Source: Anagrus nilaparvatae (taxonomy: Eukaryota; Arthropoda; Insecta; Hymenoptera; Mymaridae). From it: a stretch of 64,000 nucleotides of DNA. Of this stretch, positions 13,701 through 25,700 are shown in pieces. The position numbers and the translations under genes were made by a program. The stretch spans positions 10,372,001-10,436,000 of the forward strand of contig JAKSXM010000238.1 of the NCBI GenBank assembly GCA_022575985.1. The letters are read 5' to 3'. The notes under the pieces are model-generated. The model made no database searches, had not been told where the DNA came from, and saw nothing but the letters and a program-made list of their open reading frames with translations. Positions within the stretch are counted from its first letter, which is position 1, and every line of letters begins with the position of its first letter.

Positions 13701-16700
13701 GGTACCACATTTTTATTAATTTATAAAATTTTTTTTTCAGGTAGATACTTCTGTTGATTTGCAGACTCACAACTTGCCAATGAATGGATCAAATGTAAGC
13801 AATGAAGGAAAACAAAATAATTTTGCTTCTGTTCTTAAAATGTCCAAATCAGTTCCATCTTCATTAATAACAATTCCTAATGATTTCCAGGTTTGTAAAA
13901 TATAAAAGAATAATTTTTTTCTCCAAAATTTTATATTGTTTATTTTTGTTAAATTAGCCCCTTCGAATACCAAATTTAAAAACTGATACAGATCAATCTA
14001 GCCCAAATATAAGAAATTTGATATTTTAGAATTTATAATTAACTAGAATTATATTTTTATGAATTCATAATATTTTTTAGGATGATGAACTTGATTGGCA
14101 GTCTAAAAATGATACTATAAAAAGTTTGGATACTTCGAAACTATCAGTCAAAGAATCAAATGAAAGTAATGAAGAAAAACAAAATAATGTTGCTTCTATT
14201 CTTAAAATGTCCAAACCAGTTCCATCTTCATCAGTAACCAATCCTAATGTTATTCAGGTTTGTAAAGTAAAACTAAGTAAACTTTATTTCGAAATTTTTT
14301 ATTTTATTTCTTTTTTTGTTAATTTAGCTTATTCAAAATCCAAGTTCAAAAACTGAAACAGTTCTATCAACTTTATGTGTAAGAAATTTGAAATAAAAAA
14401 ATTTTAAATTCATAAAAATCCATACATTTTTTTCTATTAAAAAACTTTGTTATTTTAGGAAGATAAACTAAATTGGCAACCTAAAGTTGATACACCTGAT
14501 TTGGAAAATTTAAAAATATTAATCAAAGAACCAAACAAAAACAAAGAAGAAAAGGAAAATAATACTGCTTCTATTTTCAAAACTTCCAATATTTGGTCTT
14601 TAGATACATCTTTATCTGTGCAGGTATAAATTTAATTTTAATTAATTATATTTTTTATTAAATTTTTATTATATATTTCATTTTAGTCTCTTCGAAGACC
14701 AAAATTAACTGAAACAGCAAAAACTAAATCCTTTTCTCTTGTAAGAAATTTAGTGTTCTAAAATTTGAAGTTCATAAAAAACTATTTTTTTAATATCAAA
14801 TTATTTTTTTGTAGGTGGATAAACCATATTGGCAGCCTAAAGTCGAAATTAATAATTTGAACACTTCTAAATTACCAATGAAAGAATCAAATACAATAAA
14901 AAATAATCTTGCTTCAATTCTTAGAAATTCCAATACTTCATCAAAATTAAATCCTGATGCTTTTGACTTTGAGGTATGTAAAATAAATCAATTAAACTTT
15001 TCTTTTCAAAATTTTTAAGTTATTTTTAAATACTGTTTAGCCTCTTAGAAGACCATATTTAAATAACGAAGCAGCAAAAACTCAATCTGCCTCATCAGTA
15101 AGAATTTCAATGTTTTTAAATTTTGATTTTATAAAAAACAATTAATTTATATGTATGTACCAATTTTTTTTTTAGGAAAATAGTTCTCATTGGCAGACTC
15201 AAAATATAAAAACTGGTGTTTCTAAAATATCATTTAAAGAAAGAAATGAAAGGGATGAAGAAAACCAAACCCCTCTTACTTCTGTTGTTAAAAATTTCAA
15301 TGCTTGGTCAACTCCATACGTTTCATTACCAGTTCAGGTATATAAAATTTAATTGATTAGATTTTTATTTGGTTATTTTTAAATTTTATTTATTTTACTC
15401 AGCCTCTTCGTCGACCGAATGAAACAATTGAAGTAGCAAAAACTAAATCAAGCTCATCTGATTTTCAATTAAACTTTACTAGATTGTCTAAAGGTTCTTT
15501 TAAAAAAGTAGAAGTCAAATCTGAATAAAATTTAAGTTTATTTTAATTAGTTTTTGATATATTTAAATTAAAAATCAGGAGTTTAAAAAAAAATTAAATT
15601 CTCATAAATATAACCAATTATTAGAAACTTAAGCATCTATTATTTAAAAAATAAACGACTTTTTATGTTACAAAAGTTAAAAAATAGGGAGAAGATCAAG
15701 TTATTAAAAAAAAAAAAAAAAGAAAGAAAAAGAGGGGTGTGCTTTGAGTCTGAGATATTATTTAACAAGTGAAATATAGTGAGGGGTAGTAAAAAAATCT
15801 CAATATATAAAATATTCTCTCTCTGCTGTGATCGAATCTTAAGTCCGGTTCCCAAAGAATCTTTTATTGGTTCTATGGGTCTCCCCCTTATGTAGAAATT
15901 TTTCTATAGCTTCTTTTTATATTATTTCTTTTCTTTATATTATACATAGTATATGTATACCTATTTCTCTTTTCACGCAGCCCCTTTTAATTCAAAAAAG
16001 TATGTATGTGATCTCTATATATACCTACCCCATTTATAAAAAGACTTTTTTTTTTACTCCATCCCTCATATTATAAGTTAATATTTTCTAAGCATTCATT
16101 TTATGTTAAAAAGTTAAATGTAATTTTTTTTCTTCAAATGTATAAAAATACTAATTAAGTATCCTTGAAAACTCCTTTATTTGTCTGTTAAATCATTTAC
16201 TTAGATATTTAATTAAACTTTTATCACCATATTAAAATGCATACTGAATTGTAAAAAAAAAACCTTAGATTTTTTTTTTTTTATTACAATAACAATAATC
16301 ATAATAAATATGAGGGACGTTTCACATCGTTGATTATGGTACTTATTTACATTATATACTTTTTTTATATTATTATTGGCACTTGTACCATTGTTGACAT
16401 TTATTATCCTTTTTATATTTTTCTAAAAAAATAAAAATTATTATTATAATTCATACATACTCTTTTTATATTAAAAAAATATACACAATGACAAATAATG
16501 AAGGTATATTTATGTAATTACACTGAAATATTGTTAGTTTTTTTTTTTTAAGGTAATTTTTTTTTCACACTTATTGTTTAATAATAAAAATGTATGTAAT
16601 TTTTTTTTATTTTAAGTATTTTTATGTAATTATAAAAAATAATGTTAATTATAATTAAAATTCAGAGAGAGAGAAAAAAAAATAATTTTTCTAACACAGT

Positions 16701-19700
16701 GTAAATATAATTGATAAAAATTATGTCATAAAAAAAATATATATATATAATAAAGCTGTATATAATCTTTAAATTAAACATGTAATCTTTATTGACAAAA
16801 AAAGTGTGTGCTTGCATAAGGGTGGGCGTGTGCCATCATATACAAGATAATATTATTTAAAATAAAAAAATGATATTACCAAAAAAAACTGTTATAAACA
16901 GATGATGATGATGAGAAAGAAAATAAAAAAATAAATTAAAGCTGATAGTTAAAACGTGCGAATATAAGTGGCCTATTACTGCAGTACTTGAAACTGATCC
17001 GATTTTTTTTAGAGTGTGTATTTAAAAAGTATTATCTTTATTTTTTTTAGTTTTTTACAATAAAATAAGATTTTTTTTAGATAAGGGGTTTCTTGTGTTA
17101 TGAATGATGTTATTGTACTTTTTTAATTGGTGAATTATGAATAAAATTTTGAGCTTTTTTAGTTGTGTGAGGATTAGATTCTAAAGGGTGTGAATGAGAT
17201 TAATTTGAATTTTACAGGGTGTAAGTTCGGTTTATTAGATAAATGGGCTGGTTTATATAAAAATGGCCCTCTAGCATTAAATTTGTTTTTCATCTGAGAA
17301 ATAACGTGAATCTCCTGAGAGTAAATTAAACTTTATTTTTTTGGCAAATAATGAAGTCTTCAAATATTGCAAAATGGTCCTTTGAGATATGAAAATTAAC
17401 ATAATTTAAGGATAAAATTAACTAAACAATCAAAACCCATTAAATAAACTGAAAATATAATTATTTATTAAAAATAAAACTAATTTACATTAAAAAAAAA
17501 AAATTATTATTAAATATTTAAATTTATTGTAATTACAGTCTTTGTTGCGTTTTAAAAAATCAAGGAAGTTAACAGTTTGCAATATAAAAATTCATAAATA
17601 ATATATCTCAATTATATAATAAACTTATTGAATACTAAAACAATTATTTATTAAAAATTCGAAATCTCATTATATAAATAGAAACTTTTTTTATTTTTAT
17701 GAGCTTATTGTTTATTATTTTAGCAAATAAAAATTTCTAAAAAATTTTTTTGCTACTTTTTAAAATATTTTAAATCATATTATTTACATGACCTTGTCTC
17801 TTACTGCATGTTATGTGAAAGGAAGGTGACAAACGAGTATAAAACCAATGCCTGTACTTTTTTTTATATTATTAAGTTTTATAATATTTGCATTCACTTT
17901 CGAATTTTTACACAGTGTTTTCTAGTAGATAATGTGGGTTAAGCATATACACTTGTAATAAGTCCTAATTTATTGTTTAATGGGTTTTTAGGATAGAATT
18001 TTAATGATTTTTGAATTTTTTGTTGCCAAAATTGGCCATTTTTTAGCAGTTTTTAAATTTGGCCCATTTTTTGTCAAATGACCTGCTCTGAGTTCAAGCC
18101 AATAAAAATAATATTTCTCAATAATTTTCTTACAAAGTACCTAACAAACAGCAATAAAATTTTCTTATAACAATTTTCCTTTTGTTTATTCAAGTAAGTA
18201 ACTAGCATAAATTACTTACTACTCAAGCACAATTTCTATTCTTTACACATCAACATACATTACATTCTCAACAACAGCAAAAAAAAACCTGCTGGCATTT
18301 CCACCTTTTTTTTTATATTTTATCAATATTTCAATTACCTTTTTTTTCTTTACAAAAAAAAGCGTATATGCATTCTGTTTATTGTCAAACTGTACATTAA
18401 TTTTTCCTTTTAGTTCATTGACTCGAAATGCTGACATTTTTTTTCTTTTTTAAAGTGTCATTAAATTTCAAAAGGATTCTTTTTTTTTTTTTATTATTTT
18501 TAACACGTCAAACATACTTTTTTTTGCTGTTGTCTTTCTTTTTTAGTGTCATACACACGTAAGCATTAAATGTCATCACGCTACTATTGAATTTTTTATT
18601 TGAAAAGAGAGGCGAAAATATTTTTTAATTTATATGGTTTAATAATTTGCAGGTAATTGGGTTTTTGGAGGTAATTATGGCAAGTGGGTAAATTTAAAAA
18701 ATTTTTTTTTATTAAAAACTTTTTTGAGGTTTCAGCTAAATAATTTGGAAAAAAATTTACCAATTTAAAAATTTATAGAGTTACTTAATTTTCCAATCCT
18801 ACTTAATCTATAAAAACAAGAAATTTATTTCATTTTTTTCAACCAAGTAATAATCTGACCCCCAACTCGCTCCAATCTTCCCTAAAACACAAATCTCAAG
18901 AATATTAAGTGCCTCAAACGTCTAAATCCTTTGCATAAATAAATTATCATTAAATAAATTTAAATTCATTCATCCATAAAATATTATCCATCTTTCTTAA
19001 AAATAGATTAAAAAATAAATAAATTCATCTTATTTCCATTGGCTTACAAGACGGTATCAAAAACTTATATATAAACTCCTACACCTATAAATTCAATCAA
19101 ACAAGTTTTCTTCCACAATAGAAATTCTCCAATACATCAAATCCAGAGACGTAAAAAAAAGGGAAAAATACCACTTTATTTCGTTAAAATCAATTATTTG
19201 ATATTGAATTTATAAGATAAATAAAAAAAAAAAAGTAAAAGCGCATCTGCTCGAGATCTGCTGCTGCTGTCTGGTTTAATGCCAAGAACAGCAGATAAAA
19301 ACTTTTTTTCTTTAGTGTATTTTCCACTTAGTCTCAAAATGTGTATGTGTAAAATAGTAAACAAGTCTAAAGGCAAGCGAGAAAATCTTGTCTATATTAT
19401 AAAAAACGATATTCTAGAGTGCCAGGTGAGGTTCTTTGACCTAAACTTTTTTTCTTTTATACACAAGGGCTTAATATTGCTTCTTATTATAAAAATTTCT
19501 TACATGATGTAAACAGCTGTTCATTTTTTTTATAATATGAATATTCATGTCTTTTGTATTCCAGGAAATAAAATGAAATTAAGGATGTAAAGTTTTGAGT
19601 AAAACTGAAGAAAAAAATTATTACTCTCATTTTTTCTTTCGAATATTAAAATTTTTTTATATTAATATGCATAATTTTTTACTCGCAAGAGAAATGACTT

Positions 19701-22700
19701 TATAGACTATTTGGAAGGCATAAATTTAAAAATATATTTGATTTATTATGTAATTTTCAATTTCAAGGGTTTTTTTTTTACTCGAAGCTGTGAGAAAAAA
19801 TGAGATAAGTTTCAGGGATTTATGTTTTCCTTTAAGATATTTTAGAATATCGAATTTTTTAAATAATTTCTGAAGCTGATACTTAAGGATACCTCTGTAT
19901 AGTTTACAATAATTGGTTTTGTGGGTATAGATTTCTTGAATATTTAAAACACAATTATGTGGTATTCGTAGATGAAGTTAACTGTTTTTGGCATAAAATC
20001 AATATTTCGTACTTCGGTTTTGTAAGATGTCAATAAGTTTATTTAATTCAGTAACTGAAGTTTTTTTAATTTGAATAAACTTTTGTAAAGAAAATCCTTA
20101 TTCAATGCATATTATCAACTTTTAATTGATATAATTCTTGGAAGAAAATCAATTGAAACGATTAAAATTAGTATTTTAAAAGTTTATGTCCTAGTTTTCT
20201 CCTGTGCAATAAAATTGGTCTTTTAAACAAATGAAATATGAATAAACGTTCATAATAAGGAATTTACGTTGGTATATGAGATGAATACAAAAGAACTTTT
20301 TGGAAGTAAATTAATGACTTACTTATATTTATTGACCCAAATATTTTCAAAGTTTTTTTACAGTCTTTATAAGACAAAATTAATGATTTTAATTTAAAAG
20401 TAATTTAAGAACTTTTTCTCTTAAAATAATCAATTTAAAGGATATGCTGTTAAGTAAGTAAGTAAGTACGTGTCAAAAAATTAAATATTTATCATTTTTC
20501 ATGAAGCCTACTCTGAATTATTAAAAGTACATCAGTCTTTTTGAAGAAGACTTTTAAAATAAAAAATTTTCCGTGTACTCGAGCTCATGCATTATTTAGG
20601 TCCTTAAAATTTATGCATATTTAAATGTCTAGAAGTTTTAACATCAAAGTAAAATTCATGTATGACCAACCGTACGATCAGTCTGTAATTACAATTTTCG
20701 AAGTATGCAAATTTTTTATTTGGAATCCATCAACAGTGGTAACCTAAATAAGCGGATTTGTCTTCGGATTTATCATGGATTTATGATTTTCGATAAAGTA
20801 TTTTTTTGAATTTAGCTTAATTTTTTATTTGATATTATTTTTCATTCCAGTTTTTGCTGTTTTTTTAATGCAGTATACCAACAGGATACCAAATTTTTTG
20901 TAATATCTGACCAATCGGACTAATACCCTGAAAAAACTGCTAAGAGCTTTTGGCCAGGAATAAGATAAAATTAAAAAAATATATATAAATGCTATTGCAG
21001 AATGGGCATTTTAAATTCATTTTAAATAAAAAATCCAAGTATGGATCATGGATCGTTAAGTGAAAAAAATTCTTGTTATATTATTCGTAATTTTTTTTAG
21101 TCTCGCAAGGTCAGGAAACTTGTCTGCACCATTGACATTTGAGGAAGTTAATTTATACCAAATTTATACAGATTCAAGAAATATACCAAATTGAAATAAA
21201 CGAGGAAGTAATAAAAAATGAATAGTTAAAGTATTTAATTAATGTATCGATAATCGAAGAATTTCAAAACAGTTACCGAAATCTTGACCGCAATAATTAC
21301 TTAAATTTATTTAGAAATGTTAAATAATTTAAAATTATCAATGTATCCAATTTAGAAAAATTGTCTAATTTTACTGTTATAAGTTTTTAATAAAAAATTA
21401 TTTTTAAATAATCGAACAAAATACTGCTCTTTTGAATATACCTGCTTAAAATTTAATCAACCAAAAACTCTACATACCCTAATTTAAAAAGAATCACCCA
21501 TATACACATAATTTTAATTTCATTTTCCGAATTGTAATATAAATTCAAAATTACTTGTAAACTTTTACATATATAAATAAATATACAAGTTCTTTACATA
21601 TATAACACACATCGCATCCTTTCACTGATACTGCATACCTTTTTAAAAAGTGCAATAACATAACAGGTGTAATTCTATATTGGTACTCTATAGTTTTCAA
21701 CGTTCGAAAGTTTAAATATATAATAAACTTTTAAACTACTTTTATAAAGAAAACATTTTTTTTTGTTATTATTAAAAAAAATCTATGGTTTAGATAAATT
21801 GATTTTTTACTCGTGTATTGAAAATTTTTTATTTTATTTTTTTTTCAATTTTATTTGACTTGATTTGTTTTTCGTTGAAGAAAATCTTGTTTAATGACTT
21901 TAAACTTTTATATATATCTGCAACATTTATTTAATTATTTAGAGAAAAAATGATCGATTTTGAAATTTTAGTATCTAAAATTTTAATCTAAAATTAGGTA
22001 CATACCGACTAAAAAATGATGTGTCAAATTTTAGAAAATTGGAGATCAATCATTTATCAGATCAAAAATAAAAAAAATATATTTTACAGTTATATAAATC
22101 ATCATTCAATTAGTAAAATCATCATTAAAAAAAATATTTTTATTAGCGTGAAAAATTATTAATTATCAGTATTAATCATAACAGAAAAAAAAAGTAACCA
22201 TTTAACCTAATTTTTTTTTGCAAATGTAAAAAATAAAAATATTATCATAAGTAATTAATCATTTGAATTTACTGTATTATAAAAAAATTTTTTGTATTAA
22301 TTTTATTTTAATTTATTAAGAAATCAGATAATATCAGAAGATTAATATGAGTTTTTAAAAGCCCGCTGTTTTTATAGTTGCACGATTTTGTTTTCTACCT
22401 GGGAAAAATTTAAGATTTTATATAATGATTGTATCAGAATTTATATGATTTGATTAATTTTTAAGAGCCAAATAGTAATTTATTATTCTAGGGATGGTTA
22501 TAAGGAAAAGGGGTTGAAATTAAGACTGCTATGTTTTATGTTTTTGCAATAATTAACTGGAACTGATATTGAACCCACAGTAAATAAGTTACATTCCAAT
22601 TCATGAAAATTAATTTAGAAAGTTCAAAACCTTGCAACCGAATCTTAAAATTCTCATTTTTCCATAAAATCTGAAAAATCTTACATAATTTCTTCAAAAA

Positions 22701-25700
22701 AAAATTATAGAAAATTATCAAGACAGAAGGGATAAATTAAAAGATATTATTTTAATAATTTGGTGCAATTATCTCTACAACACATAACCTCGAAATGTAA
22801 AAAAATTTCATTAAAAAAAGTACGTATAATTTGAGGAAATTTCACACTCAATATTATTTGCAAGTAACAAATAATAATAAAAAATAATGATGATATTGAG
22901 AGTAAAGTATTTATTTATTTTCTTTATAGGTAGGTATATAAAAAAAAAAGTGAAGATACAAGCAGAAAAATTATGTACAGTGGTTATCCTTGAGTTCGAT
23001 CCTTATTCTTTCACTGTAATATATAAATTTAATACCTCTCGTCCTTGTAAATCACTATTACATTTTTTAATAACAAATTTAATTTTCAGAAAGACTTAAA
23101 AATTAAAAATATTTACTTTATTGTTCAGATAATAAAAATCATCATACTTCAATTCTCTATGATTTATTTAATATTTTATTAATTTTTATAGTTAGAATTT
23201 TCTGTTTCTTTAAATCAGTTAGCTTATCTCCAATAGTATTATAAATTTTAAGTATACGAATTATAATTTTAAACTAATCTTTTTAGCGATCTCTTATATA
23301 CCCTCTGAAAGTCATTTCGTTTGCGAGAATATTATGTTCTAAAATGTCTCATAACATTAACTGTTTTTCTATACAGCAAATAATATCAATGCGAACAGGC
23401 TTTTAAATAGTTTCCATAATTTACAAAAAATTCACTTTTTAAATTTCCATCCACATGAGAACCTTCAGTTTCATAATTTTTAATAGTTAACTATTTTTTC
23501 TTTGCCAGAAGACAAAATTAAACTAAGAAACGATTTTTATAGAGTCAATTTATTACTTAATATAATGTTAGGGCGAAGCCGACAAGAAATAATTTCTAGA
23601 TGTATTTAATATATATATTTCAATTTTGAGCCAACTTTCTCGCCTATGCCTTTATATATCCTCACAAAGTCATTTCGCTTGCGAGAATATTAAGTTTCAA
23701 AAGGTTTAATAACATTAACTATTTTTGTAAACAGCAAATAATATCAATATCGTCCAAATACCTTATTAGTTTTGGGTAATTCATACTACTTGAATAGTTT
23801 CTATAATTTTAAAAATATTTCAGTTTGATACCTTAAATTGATATTTAACACAGAAAAGCGTACAATCATTCTAATTCATTTGGCAATGAAAATTATATTT
23901 TAAGAAATAAATATTTACCTACAAAAACATATAAAAATTTAACGCTATAAAAAATCTTTTTGTTTTATTTAATAAATACACTGAGAGAAATTAATTTTTG
24001 TATTATAATAGAAATTGACGAATATTTTATAATTAGATTTTCAGATACGTGTTGCAAATACCACATGCATAATTTCATAAAACATAGTAAATGTCATTAT
24101 ACATACTCACAATATGTTGTGGCTTACGTAATAATTATTTTACATGTGTTTTTTTTAGTAAAAATGAGATATTAGTTTGTAGTAATTAGCATTTATTTTT
24201 GAAAAAAAGATACTTGGAGTATCGAATTTTTGAATACTCTTAAAATGAGTCATAAGAAAACTTTGCAAAAACTTGAATTATATAATAAAATAATAAAAGA
24301 AAGATGTTTTTAAAAATTCATTTCAATTACCTAACTGCAAAATAAGAAGAAATAAAAAAAGATTATATTTCTTAAGTTACATCTTATAAAAAAGTATAAA
24401 ATTTCTCTTTCACTTTAATAACACACATACTATTATATAAAAAATTGTTGTTTTTAAGAAGAATTAAAAAAATATCATGTATACTCAAAACTCTTAACTG
24501 ACTGTTATTTTGTCACAATTATTTATTTATTTCTTTCTGCTAAATTAAATGGCTTATTACTTTGTAATTAAAATTTTTATGTAATTTTTTTCAAAAATTT
24601 CAAAATACTTAAATATACTTGTATTGTATTTGCACGAGGAGTTTTTTAAGATGTAGTAAAACTAGTTTTTTTTTGGTTATGTAAGAAAAATATTTTTTTT
24701 TTGAGTAATAATTTTTTTAATAATAGTTATTAAAAAATAAATAATATAAAAATTATTATGTTAAATAAATAATCTGTAATTAAGTATTTAATGTTTTGAA
24801 TGTATTGAAGTGAATCAGTTTTAACAAAAGTAATAAAATTTTCAGAAATACTAAGTATTATTTGACCCAGGTGCATAAAGTTAGCCAAAGTTTAGGCTGG
24901 ATACCCAAAAATTTCCTATTTAAATAGGGTTGGGCAAGATCAAGTTTTGAGTGAAATCCAAAATTTTTCGAAAAAGGTCAAAAAGTAAAAAGGGAATCAA
25001 GTATTCCCTTGGCTGAAAATACGAAAAACTAAAAAATAACTTGGTTTTCCAGGCCAGGTAACTAATGGTAGCCCATCCCCCTCTTCAAACACATATCCTC
25101 TAAAACATACCATTTTTCTCATAAAATCACGAATACAATTAGAATTCTCGACACGTCTACCTATTATCAAAGATAAATAAAAAAAAATATTATGTACCTA
25201 CATTATTATTCATTAATCAATAATGAGATTAAAAAAAAAAAATAGTTTAGCAGAACAGAGTGTATATAATGATAAAAACGTCAATAAACAAATGAAACTT
25301 CCTTGAATATAAAAAAAAATTTATGAATAATAAATAAAAAACATGCATTATTTAGAAAAAAGAAAAAATTATTTTAATAAAGGGTCAAGTGTATTTATAA
25401 TACAAAGTTTGAATAATAAATAAATAAAAATTAGAACAAGATAACAATATTTTAACGAGTGTGTAAATTTGATTATATATGAATTTATAATAAAATAATA
25501 GGTCAAAAACATTTTTATACTAATTATTATAATATTTAATAAATGACGTCAAATAATAATAACAATGATAACAAATAAAATAATCAACGTCATAAAATTT
25601 TATATAGATATTTTAACTATGATTCATTTTATAGATAAATTAAAATTTAGATAGTAATAATAATTGGTGTTTAATGTAGTGTAATTAAAAAAATCGTTAC

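Larger units (their letters stand above)
12534..15485 (+). repeat. Tandem exon-pair duplication (8 A exons, 7 B exons)
   Basis: A-type exons (50-64 aa; exons 5, 6, 8, 10, 12, 14, 16, 18) share the order W-[QR]-x-K, then S-K-L-x-[IM]-K-E-S-N-E, then N-N-x-A-S-I-L-K-x-S-K-x-V-P-S-S, then Gln at the splice. B-type exons (17-25 aa, plus the longer last one; exons 7, 9, 11, 13, 15, 17, 19) begin PLRRPN-x-KTET and end in a Ser/Thr run. Introns are alike too: donors after B exons are mostly GTAAGAAATTT, and acceptors before B exons are TTTAG|CCTCTT. Unit spacing is about 400-570 bp. Every boundary is phase 0, so units can be gained, lost or skipped without frameshift. Two A exons (6 and 10) lack the leading Trp. 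Confidence 0.88.
23293..23830 (-). repeat. Tandem duplication of promoter unit (copies A and B)
   Basis: Besides the promoter core, both units share flank to the right: AACATTAACTNTTTTT, NTANACAGCAAATAATATCA, and AATAGTTTC(C/T)ATAATTT. The downstream (transcribed) sides do not align by eye. The pattern is an old segmental duplication in which promoter-side sequence is better kept than the transcript side. Confidence 0.6.

Noticed and set aside
22985..23005. tRNA B-box-like GAGTTCGATCC
   Set aside because: No A-box, cloverleaf or acceptor stem around it.
23560..23600. Hairpin-like AGGGCGAAGCCGACAAG as an RNA gene
   Set aside because: Would be in the predicted transcript of copy B, but no known RNA family fits and pairing is weak.
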